From contig JAXLVK010000016.1 in NCBI GenBank assembly GCA_046329055.1, positions 1 through 64,000 on the forward strand: a stretch of 64,000 nucleotides of DNA. Reading direction: 5' to 3'. Each line of letters begins with the position of its first letter. Within the stretch, counting starts at the first letter, position 1. Shown here piece after piece: positions 26,565 through 34,233 of this stretch. The translations under genes and the position numbers were made by a program. Below the pieces are notes generated by a model, which was not told the DNA's origin, ran no database searches, and saw only the letters and a list, made by a program, of their open reading frames with translations. Source of the DNA: JADKCL01 sp046329055. Its GTDB lineage: Bacteria > Bacteroidota > Bacteroidia > J057 > JADKCL01.

Positions 26565-28205
26565 ATGGGTAATACAGAGAAAGTCAATTCACAGCCTACG
26601 CAGCTCAAAGAAGCTGAAGGCCAAGAAACCATGGGCCAGTCGCTGGCTCCTCCCGCATTTCAATTGAAAGCCAGCCCCGTCCAACGGAAGGATGGCGATC
26701 AAGGCGGCGGCGACCTAGACGCCGGAGGCGTGCCCAAGGAATTCCTCGACCACCTGAAACTCCGCGAGGGATGGCGAACCAAGGTCTATCTCGACTCTGA
26801 AGGTTTGCCAACTGTGGGCTTGGGTCACCTGCTCACGGCCTCCGAAAAACAGAAATATCCGGTCGGGACCGAGGTTCCAACCTCGCTCCTGAATACCTGG
26901 GCCAATGCCGACGCCCAAAAGGCTTACGATGCCGCCAAAGGCCAAGCCTCTACGCTCGGCGTCTCCTCCGAGTCCTTCATCATCGCCCTCGCTTCGGTGA
27001 ACTTCCAATTGGGCACCTCTTGGAACACCAAATTCAAGAAGACTTGGGGTTACATGACCAAGGGTGAATGGGAAAAAGCCGCATTGGAGGCTCAGGACAG
27101 CGCTTGGTATGCCCAGACTCCGGTCAGGGTCCAGGATTTCCAGGCTGCGTTGCGGGCACTTGCTGGCACTAGCACCACCAAACCCGCAGAACCCGAGCAG
27201 AAGTCCTCTACAACCTATGATTTCAAGATCGGTGCCCCCACAGGCAATGGCTCCACGACTGCGGACTCGCTGAACGTGCGCCGCGGACCCGGCACCCAAT
27301 ACGACAAGACTGGCAAGAAGCTCAGCAAAGGCACCTCGATCACCGTCTATGGCGAGGTTCAAGGCTGGCTCTGCATCGGTCAAGGAGAGTGGGTGAGCAA
27401 GGACTTCGTTTCCACAGCCACCGCCAAGAAAGACGGCGCTCCGACCAAGGAGGCTCCGAAAAACGCTGGCCCCAATGTCAAGGAAATCGCCAGCGCTGTC
27501 TGGGAAGCCATGTTTGGCGGGTACACCGGGCTGGGCACCGACGAGGATGCCGTTTACCGCAACCTCGCCAAACTCAACCATGACGGTGCGCTCATCGCCG
27601 AATTCAAGAAGGCCTACAAGGCGCTCCATGGCGGAGACATCGTGGCCGACATCAAGGCTGAATTCAGCAACTCGATGATCTTCGGCAACCAACTGGACAA
27701 GGCTCTGGGCTATCTCAACGCCAGTGGTGGCGCTGCCGCCAAGGCTCCTGCTGCCAGCGAAGGCGCAGGCAAGGGTGCCGCTCAAAAGCCCAAGGCTCAG
27801 GATCAGAAGCCGAAAGGACAGACTCCCAAGTCCAATTGGGACATCGACAAGGCGGTTCAGGCACTCAACGCCAATGCCAACGACTCCTCCCTGGGCAAGT
27901 GCGCGAAATACGTCCGCATGGCCATCAATGCAGGCGGCGTAGCCACCCCCGGCAACCCTGTTTCCGCCAAGGACTACAAGGGTTACCTGGAGAAATTTGG
28001 CTTCAAGCAGATCAGCACCGCCAGCTATCAGAAAGGCGACATCGCCGTGTTCGAGGCCTTCCAAGGCGACAAGAAATACCATGAACACGGGCACATCCAG
28101 ATGTACAACGGCGCACAATGGGTCTCCGACTTCAAGCAGCGCGACTTCTGGGCAGGTGGTGATTACCGCAAGCACAAGCCCGGCCACGTCATTTACCGGA
28201 TGTGA
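26565..28205 (+). CDS. Leader-bearing bifunctional peptidoglycan hydrolase (putative effector)
   Basis: 546 residues from the ATG at 26565; this start is supported because it puts the PPAFQLKA leader at residues 29-36, the same place as in three other proteins of the window. Modules in order: disordered leader ending SPVQRKD; a T4-lysozyme-like GH24 muramidase (about 57-215) with LREGWRTKVYLDSEGLPTVG, aligning E68, D77 and T83 with E11, D20 and T26 of T4 lysozyme; an SH3b domain (about 228-282, LNVRRGPGTQYDKTG); an annexin-like repeat (about 305-385, YTGLGTDEDAVYRNL); and a C-terminal Cys/His amidase-like domain with KCAKYVRMAI (C446) and HGHIQMYNG (H510). It has no Sec signal peptide. Predicted to cut both glycan and peptide parts of the cell wall. 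Followed after 2 bases by a lipoprotein that is a likely immunity protein. Confidence 0.85.
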   Translation: MGNTEKVNSQPTQLKEAEGQETMGQSLAPPAFQLKASPVQRKDGDQGGGDLDAGGVPKEFLDHLKLREGWRTKVYLDSEGLPTVGLGHLLTASEKQKYPVGTEVPTSLLNTWANADAQKAYDAAKGQASTLGVSSESFIIALASVNFQLGTSWNTKFKKTWGYMTKGEWEKAALEAQDSAWYAQTPVRVQDFQAALRALAGTSTTKPAEPEQKSSTTYDFKIGAPTGNGSTTADSLNVRRGPGTQYDKTGKKLSKGTSITVYGEVQGWLCIGQGEWVSKDFVSTATAKKDGAPTKEAPKNAGPNVKEIASAVWEAMFGGYTGLGTDEDAVYRNLAKLNHDGALIAEFKKAYKALHGGDIVADIKAEFSNSMIFGNQLDKALGYLNASGGAAAKAPAASEGAGKGAAQKPKAQDQKPKGQTPKSNWDIDKAVQALNANANDSSLGKCAKYVRMAINAGGVATPGNPVSAKDYKGYLEKFGFKQISTASYQKGDIAVFEAFQGDKKYHEHGHIQMYNGAQWVSDFKQRDFWAGGDYRKHKPGHVIYRM

Positions 28206-28207
28206 TC

Positions 28208-28630
28208 ATGCCTTTTCGCAAATTCACTTTGAACGCATTCTTCTTCGTCATCATTGCTCTCATGGCTGCATGTTCCGACGGCCCAAACGCGCAAGCGCTT
28301 GAGTCCCTCAAGACATTTTACAAGGGTTACATCACGGAAACCAGCAAGGTGCCCGAAAACCATGCCGCGGTCGAAAGCCTCAAGGCCCAACACTGCACCG
28401 CGAAGTACCTGAAACAGCTCGCTGCGGAGGAATTGGAAGCGGATCCTTTCTTGAATGCGCAAGACGTGGAGGAGACTTGGGCCGAAAATCTGGAGGTGAC
28501 TCCGGATGATGTGGTTCAGAATCAATTCGCTGTCTGCTACACTGCTTCCTTCGACAACTCCAAGCACTGCGTGGAGGTCACCATGGTCGAGGAAGGCGGC
28601 AACTGGAAGATCGACAACATCACCCACTGA
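28208..28630 (+). CDS. Small lipoprotein, candidate immunity protein for the upstream hydrolase
   Basis: 140 residues from the ATG at 28208. Signal with lipobox: FTLNAFFFVIIALMAAC. The mature part resembles the DUF3828 fold, known from small periplasmic proteins often found beside cell-wall effectors: LKTFYKGYITETSK near the start and VEVTMVEEGGNWKIDNITH at the end. Only 2 bases separate it from the stop of the muramidase/amidase gene, so the two are certainly co-transcribed, and a terminator follows. A periplasmic, membrane-anchored protein paired with a peptidoglycan hydrolase is the normal arrangement of effector and immunity. DUF assignment is from memory of the sequence pattern. Confidence 0.72.
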   Translation: MPFRKFTLNAFFFVIIALMAACSDGPNAQALESLKTFYKGYITETSKVPENHAAVESLKAQHCTAKYLKQLAAEELEADPFLNAQDVEETWAENLEVTPDDVVQNQFAVCYTASFDNSKHCVEVTMVEEGGNWKIDNITH

Positions 28631-28644
28631 GGGAGATGAATTGA

Positions 28645-28694
28645 AATGTCCAGCCTCTACCCTATCGGGTGCGGAGGCTGGACATTGAATTTTT
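28645..28694. terminator. Bidirectional terminator between convergent genes
   Basis: A perfect 13-bp inverted repeat, AATGTCCAGCCTC (28645-28657) and GAGGCTGGACATT (28674-28686), with an inner ACCC/GGGT pairing, followed by GAATTTTT on the + strand. It separates the hydrolase/immunity operon from the convergent C25-like gene and can serve both. Confidence 0.85.
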
Positions 28695-31600
28695 CACTCT
28701 GTCTTGCAAATCCGCACGTGGAACTCTCCTGCGGCGTTGCTGACCTTCAGGACGTAAACACTGCCTTGGTAGGCTGAGAGGTCGATTCGCTTGGGGGCAC
28801 CAGCGGGATAGCTCCGCGCCATCAGTTTGCGGCCGCCAAGGTCATAAAGCTCAATCGTGGCCGCTCCCTCATCCGCAGTTTGGATGTACACCTCGTCCCG
28901 CGTCGGGTTCGGAAACAGCCCTACCTGCTGCCCAGGTTGCAATTCCGGCTCCGCCAAGACGCTGAACAGGCGCAGGTCCGTTCCATGGCCCCTGAGCGGC
29001 AAGGGCTGGGCATTGGGGTCGATCATCATCGCATCCGATGGGAAAACCGGCAGGGTGGTGATCATGGTGTCCCCTGGCATTTTCCCGCTGATGTTGTCGA
29101 TGACCACGATGCCGATGCGCGAAATCACGCCTTCGCCAGATATCGGCTGATGGTCAGTGCGGGTGATGGCCATGTCGATGCGCCCCAATTGATGCAGGTG
29201 ACGCGAAAGCGTGAGCAGATTCTGTCCGACCTGCCCCAACCAACAGCTGTCGAAGTCCACGACCACTGAGGCAGAATCGACCAGGTTGGGATCATAGTGA
29301 ATGCTCCAAGCGATGCCATAGACGCTGTCTGCGGGTTGCTGCGGGGTCCCCAGCCGTACGGTCAATTGAACTACTGAGCCATTGGCAAGCAATCCTCCAC
29401 TTGACTCGATCGACAGCTCGGGGTCGCTGTCCGTGCCCGTGAGGAGCCCATGGGTTTTGGCATGGGTCAGGCCATAATTGAGCTGGATCGCCGTGGTATC
29501 CGCCGCATTCACAATGCCATCGCCATTGCAATCCGCGTGGACATGATTGGTGCCATTGGAGAATGTGCTGTCCCATAGCCCCGCCGTCTGACCCATCCAT
29601 TGCAGGCTGGCATTGGGGCGTACCGCTCCAGTATCGCCATAGGCTAGGCCGATGTTGAGGAGGTCTTGGGCATTGGCCACGAGGTCGTCATTGGCATCGC
29701 CGGGCCATACTTGGAATGCACCGTTTCGGAGATGGATGCTCGGATCGCCCATGATGTTCATGCACAGGACCTGGTTGCGATAGGCCATATCAGGATACTG
29801 CTCGACCAAGCTGTCCGCTGTGATCCGGGTCAGATCCCCGAGGCGGCTTCCAAACTGTTCGTGGTAGGCTGTCCGCATCCATTCGAAAGACCATAGTTCC
29901 GCAGGGATGACGAAGGGTGCCGCTGAGTGTCCCAAAACCGCGATGGCACCCTCGGATTGCGCCACGACCCATTTCTCTGGAACTGTCAACGTATCCCGGT
30001 TTTGCGGAAAATAGCGGCAGGAGATCCCGACCAAGACCGGATAGCGGCCCTCGTTTCCTATCCCAGTGGGGTCTTGCAGGCCCATCAGCGTTGCATTCAC
30101 GCCAAACATCATCATCAGGCTCGCTCCCTGCTGCAGCGCACTGTTCTGGCTCACGGCCGCGCTGTCCACCAATGCGCTGTCTTGATAGCCATACCTGAGG
30201 TCACGACCAACACCCAAGCCTGTCCTGAACTGTCGGGTTACTGTGTCCATGACCCCATCCAACACCCTCAACATCGCGCTGTCCGACGCGTGACCATGGG
30301 TGACGAAAATCCCGTTCCGCATCCAAGGGGCCTGTCCGGTAGTTTCATAGATGGAGATCTTGGAGATGTAATCCATGCCTTGCTGATCAGTCTGTATCGG
30401 CACCCTGCCAATCGACGCGCGTGTTTGATAATCGGTTGTATCGCGGCGCAAGGTGGTCAGGTAGAGCCAGTCACTCATCGGTGTACCGTAGGCTGGCACG
30501 GAGGCAGGATGGTCCTCCCGGATGTCGGTCATCCCCCTGCCCCAGATCAAGAATTGGCTCGGAGGCACCGCCCAATGGTCGAGGGCGTAGTTGCAGAAGC
30601 GCTGGATCGCCAAGGGATGCGGCGTGCCGTGGCTGAACTCCTGGTAGATCTCATCGGTATGGACCACACGAACCTGGAGAGGATTGACTTGACTGCCTTG
30701 GCGGTAGTTGCGATAGGCTTGCGCACTTGCGGACAGCTCGCGGCTCGTGATCACCACCATGTCAGCAGCCTGCGAGGTATTGCTGATATCCGTGGAAAAG
30801 GGTGGCAGGATCACTGGACTCAAGACGCCTCCGTCAGTGCTGAAATGCATGGCACTCGTATTACCCTGCCCGGCCACCCAAATCCCTACACTGTCGCCAT
30901 GGATGGTGTCGGCGTAGCGAAGGTGGTGGCTCAGGTCGTAGATGAGGCCGAGATTGCCAGGTGCGACATGGTGGAATTGGTAATAGACCTGGGTGCCATT
31001 GTCATCCGGGAAATTGAGAGACGTGCCGCCCTCCAAGTCTGTGGTGCCGGGATAGCTCAGGGTCACCAGGTTCAGGAAATGGACACCCGAACCAGGCTGC
31101 GCGACCGTTTCACACTGAACGGTTACTGTATCCCCTATCGGGAAAGGAATGGTCAGGACATGGTCGCTGATTCCACTTTGTGTCGTCAAGTAACTTCCCA
31201 AAAGCTGCCCGTCGATCGAAATCCTCACCTCCTGGGCACCCGCCGATTGGTCAAATATCCGGAGTCGGATGGTGGCGGGTCCGCTGTTCGTCTGCTGCGG
31301 AGCTGGCACTTTTACCGTTAGGGGAATGCCATCTATAAACACCTCCCCCGCATAGCCCTCCCCATCGGTCCATTCGGGATTCATGGAAGTGAACAAGTCA
31401 TAGATAGGGCCCGTGGAATAGAGTAAGGGCAAATCACCGGGCGCATATTCGAAAACCGAAGTCCTCACCACCTCCTGAATCACTTGTGGCGGTGGCACCA
31501 TCCCTAGAAACGGTGTCGTGAGCCGCAATCCTGCTAGCTGATCGGCATACAGGAAATAGCAGGAGGTGTCCGCGAAGGTGGAATGCAAGGGGTTCGGGTG

Positions 31601-32005
31601 AATGCTGCCGCTCATTTGCATGCTGCTCACCTTGCGGTACATCAGCGTGTCCAGCCCCGCATCATTTTGCCGGCCGAAAAACTCGATGAACTCCCAGCCT
31701 CCGCTGGATCCAGGCTCCACATGGATATGCTGCTCCTCGCCCCGGCAAATCAGATGCAAGTGCGCCGGATCGATCCCACTTGTATCGAAGCCCGCCTGCA
31801 CCAATTGCGCAGCTGAGACCCGGTGGATCCCATTGTCCGACACCATGAGCCGCCAATAATTGACTCCGGAATCGTACCAGCCATTGCCATAATCCACGGC
31901 CTGTGCCGAGGTGCGCCAAGCAGCAAAAAGCAACAAGATGGCCAATGTCCACCCCTTGAGGTCAAGTCGTTGAGCAATGCAGGGAGTCATGAGATGCTTC
32001 TTCAT
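28694..32005 (-). CDS. C25 (gingipain-type) peptidase-like exported protein with dockerin-like repeats and T9SS sorting domain
   Basis: 1103 residues from the ATG at 32005 (MKKHLMTPC), with a signal peptide ending RTSAQA. The central part follows the C25 layout of Bacteroidota surface proteins: DMVVITSRELSASAQAYRNYR, then the core GRYPVLVGISCRYFP (candidate catalytic Cys), PEKWVVAQSEGAIAVLGHSA and MNIMGDPSIHL. The motif that normally reads FGHGS reads FGVNA here, so the catalytic histidine appears to be missing. Two dockerin-type calcium loops follow (GDANDDLVANAQDLLNIGLA and CNGDGIVNAADTTAIQLNYG), then a cohesin-like beta domain and a C-terminal type A T9SS sorting domain (FPNPTRDEVYIQ ... 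GSVYVLKVSN). Surface-located; activity doubtful. Confidence 0.8.
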   Translation of the reverse strand: MKKHLMTPCIAQRLDLKGWTLAILLLFAAWRTSAQAVDYGNGWYDSGVNYWRLMVSDNGIHRVSAAQLVQAGFDTSGIDPAHLHLICRGEEQHIHVEPGSSGGWEFIEFFGRQNDAGLDTLMYRKVSSMQMSGSIHPNPLHSTFADTSCYFLYADQLAGLRLTTPFLGMVPPPQVIQEVVRTSVFEYAPGDLPLLYSTGPIYDLFTSMNPEWTDGEGYAGEVFIDGIPLTVKVPAPQQTNSGPATIRLRIFDQSAGAQEVRISIDGQLLGSYLTTQSGISDHVLTIPFPIGDTVTVQCETVAQPGSGVHFLNLVTLSYPGTTDLEGGTSLNFPDDNGTQVYYQFHHVAPGNLGLIYDLSHHLRYADTIHGDSVGIWVAGQGNTSAMHFSTDGGVLSPVILPPFSTDISNTSQAADMVVITSRELSASAQAYRNYRQGSQVNPLQVRVVHTDEIYQEFSHGTPHPLAIQRFCNYALDHWAVPPSQFLIWGRGMTDIREDHPASVPAYGTPMSDWLYLTTLRRDTTDYQTRASIGRVPIQTDQQGMDYISKISIYETTGQAPWMRNGIFVTHGHASDSAMLRVLDGVMDTVTRQFRTGLGVGRDLRYGYQDSALVDSAAVSQNSALQQGASLMMMFGVNATLMGLQDPTGIGNEGRYPVLVGISCRYFPQNRDTLTVPEKWVVAQSEGAIAVLGHSAAPFVIPAELWSFEWMRTAYHEQFGSRLGDLTRITADSLVEQYPDMAYRNQVLCMNIMGDPSIHLRNGAFQVWPGDANDDLVANAQDLLNIGLAYGDTGAVRPNASLQWMGQTAGLWDSTFSNGTNHVHADCNGDGIVNAADTTAIQLNYGLTHAKTHGLLTGTDSDPELSIESSGGLLANGSVVQLTVRLGTPQQPADSVYGIAWSIHYDPNLVDSASVVVDFDSCWLGQVGQNLLTLSRHLHQLGRIDMAITRTDHQPISGEGVISRIGIVVIDNISGKMPGDTMITTLPVFPSDAMMIDPNAQPLPLRGHGTDLRLFSVLAEPELQPGQQVGLFPNPTRDEVYIQTADEGAATIELYDLGGRKLMARSYPAGAPKRIDLSAYQGSVYVLKVSNAAGEFHVRICKTE

Positions 32006-32118
32006 GGTACAAAAATTCACCACGTCCAGCCCAAGAACGAATACAATTTTTCGCCGTTGCCGAGACCAAAAGTACAGCGTTGTTCACCGCTTACAGCCCA
32101 AATCCATCATTATCAGCA

Positions 32119-32147
32119 TTGTGATTGACTCAAAATGCCTAACTTGT
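32119..32147 (+). promoter_or_regulatory. Candidate promoter for the 32166-33593 gene
   Basis: TTG at 32119-32121, an 18-base spacer, and TAACTTGT at 32140-32147, near the Bacteroidota -33/-7 consensus. The ATG lies 19 bases downstream. It is in the divergent gap between this gene and the C25-like gene. Confidence 0.4.
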
Positions 32148-32165
32148 CAGAAGCAAAATTTCTCA

Positions 32166-33593
32166 ATGGAAAAATCTTCCAAGCTCCATCGCCTGCTTTC
32201 GACCTGCACGGGCTACGAATTGCGCCGATTCAAGGTGTTTCTTGAGTCGCCCTACTTCAACCTCCGGCCGGAGATCTTGCGGATTTGGGACCTGCTCAGG
32301 CCCTATTTCCCAAATTCGGAGGAGCCACTTCCAGAAGCGGCGGCGGTTCATGCGGCCGCCTATCCGGGGCAGGCATTCGATGCCGCGAGGTTGCGGCACC
32401 TGCTCAGCGAATTGACCAAGTTGGTCGAGGAGTTTTGGTGCATGCAGCAGCTACAGCAGCGACCCGACATCCAAGACGCCCAGCTGCTCCATGTCCTCGA
32501 TGCGCGGCACCTCGACCAGGATTTTGATTCGGCCATGCAGGCTGCACAATCCAGGCTGCTCGGCGAGCTTCAACGCGGCCCAGAATACTTGCGTCAGCGC
32601 CTCGACCTTGCGCTCCTGCAGCATGACCATGAGGCGAACCGCAGCAACCGTGGCGCCCAGCCCGGACTCAATGCCGCATTGGAAGCCCTCGACGAGGACT
32701 ACTTCACCCAAAAGCTCCGCCTGGGTGCCGCCGCCGTCAACCGGGCAAATGTCCTCGGCGGCCAAGCGGAGGTTCCGATGCTGCATGAAGTCGCTCAGCA
32801 CCTCGCCGAAGCGCCATCCGTGGTCTATGAAGGCAGCCTCGCGGAAGCCTATCGCCTCGCCTTGCGCACATTGAGCCCCACCCCCGACGAGGCGGCCCAC
32901 CGGCAATTGCTGGAGCTGCTGCAAGATGCCGAGGGCAGATTCCCGGCCTTGCAGATGTCGGAGCTCTACACCTACGCCCTCAACTTCTGCGTCCGCATGC
33001 TGAACCAAGGCGAGCCCGGCTACGATGCGGAGTTGTTCCGATTGTATGCCATTTGCCTAGAGCGAGGCTACCTGTCTGAGGACGGGCTGTTGCCGGTCCC
33101 GCACTACAAGAACTTCGTGACCCTCGGGCTGCGGCTGTCCCGCACGGATTTGGTAGCTGGACAGATCGAGTCATTGGCGCAGCAGCTCTCCGAGGAGGTG
33201 AGGATCCATGCGCTGACGTTCAGCAAGGCCGCCCTCGCATTCCATCAAGGCGACTTCAAGACCTGCCTGAAACTGCTGCAAAAAATCGAATTCGTCGATG
33301 TCTATTACCACCTCGATGCGAAGAGCCTCCTCCTCAAGGCCTATTTTGAACAAGGCGAAACTGAGCCCCTGATTTCCCTGATCGAATCTTTCAAGATTTA
33401 CCTGCGTCGCAGCCGCAAGATCAGCGACTACCAACGGCAAACGTATCGGAACCAAATTCGCATCGTGCAAATGCTGGTGCGCTACCGACTGGGCAGCAGG
33501 ACCGGGCTGGGCGAGATCGAAGCGGCCTTGGAAAGCCTTCGCCCTATCGCGGATTTGGCATGGCTCGAGCGCAAGGTGCAGGAGGCGGAATGA
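32166..33593 (+). CDS. Hypothetical alpha-helical repeat protein
   Basis: 475 residues from the ATG at 32166; an upstream open extension is rejected since it would run into the divergent gene. No signal peptide. Sequence is almost entirely helical with TPR-like spacing in the C-terminal half (ALAFHQGDFKTCLKLLQKIEF, SLLLKAYFEQGETEPLISLIESF). The start, LHRLLSTCTGYELRRFKVFLESPYFN, is a pattern I associate with conserved hypothetical proteins of Saprospiria-like Bacteroidota. No catalytic motif seen. A cytoplasmic scaffold role is a guess. Confidence 0.72.
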   Translation: MEKSSKLHRLLSTCTGYELRRFKVFLESPYFNLRPEILRIWDLLRPYFPNSEEPLPEAAAVHAAAYPGQAFDAARLRHLLSELTKLVEEFWCMQQLQQRPDIQDAQLLHVLDARHLDQDFDSAMQAAQSRLLGELQRGPEYLRQRLDLALLQHDHEANRSNRGAQPGLNAALEALDEDYFTQKLRLGAAAVNRANVLGGQAEVPMLHEVAQHLAEAPSVVYEGSLAEAYRLALRTLSPTPDEAAHRQLLELLQDAEGRFPALQMSELYTYALNFCVRMLNQGEPGYDAELFRLYAICLERGYLSEDGLLPVPHYKNFVTLGLRLSRTDLVAGQIESLAQQLSEEVRIHALTFSKAALAFHQGDFKTCLKLLQKIEFVDVYYHLDAKSLLLKAYFEQGETEPLISLIESFKIYLRRSRKISDYQRQTYRNQIRIVQMLVRYRLGSRTGLGEIEAALESLRPIADLAWLERKVQEAE

Positions 33594-33655
33594 GCTGATG
33601 GATTGCACTGTACATCCCGCTTGTGCAAAAGGAGGCGACCGCCTAAATTGCAACT

Positions 33656-34054
33656 ATGAAAAAAGGATTTTGGATGGCCATGGTGGCCCTTGCCCTTGTG
33701 ACGATGGTTGGTTGCAAAACCGAGGAACAGATTCGTGTGGAATCGGTCATCGGTGAATACGACTGTTACGAAAGCTGCTCCGTCACCAATCTGCTGACCC
33801 AGGATCCTCCGGCGACCTCGATGGACACCTCCATCCTCTATGTCACCAAGCCCAAGAATGATGACGACGGCTTCGTGGCGATGATGGGGCAGGAAGTCTT
33901 CCTCGAAAAAGACCTCACCTTCCGCAAGAGCATCACCGACTACTCCCTCATCGGCGAATTTGACGGCAACGGCAATCTCACTTTCGCGATCGACTTCATC
34001 GACTCCGACGCGCAGACCCGGTCGCAGTGCAGCTATGTCTGTAAGCTCCGCTGA
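33656..34054 (+). CDS. Small lipoprotein of unknown function
   Basis: 132 residues. Clear lipoprotein signal: KKGFWMAMVALALVTMVGC. The mature part contains four cysteines (YDCYESCS and SQCSYVCKLR), probably two disulfides, and beta-strand-rich sequence; family not recognised. TTG at 33621 and TAAATTGC at 33644 resemble promoter elements but would give an almost leaderless transcript. The downstream gap (34055-34233) has a short GATAGTTGACAGTTGATAG repeat-like stretch and no gene. Confidence 0.72.
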   Translation: MKKGFWMAMVALALVTMVGCKTEEQIRVESVIGEYDCYESCSVTNLLTQDPPATSMDTSILYVTKPKNDDDGFVAMMGQEVFLEKDLTFRKSITDYSLIGEFDGNGNLTFAIDFIDSDAQTRSQCSYVCKLR

Positions 34055-34233
34055 TAGGTGATAGTTGACAGTTGATAGGGGATTCCGGTGTTGTTGAGGG
34101 GTCATTGTCAACTGGCCACTGTTAAATTTTATTTGAATAGCAATTTTTCTCCCCGGGTTCGTGTAACCTTTGGGCACTTCGGGCGTTCTAATGTGGCGTT
34201 GCAATTTTTTATCGTCGCCCTGTTGACCCCACA

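Noticed and set aside
34055..34110. GATAGTTGACAGTTGATAG stretch as a transposon end
   Set aside because: Short, without a matching partner end, target duplication or transposase nearby.
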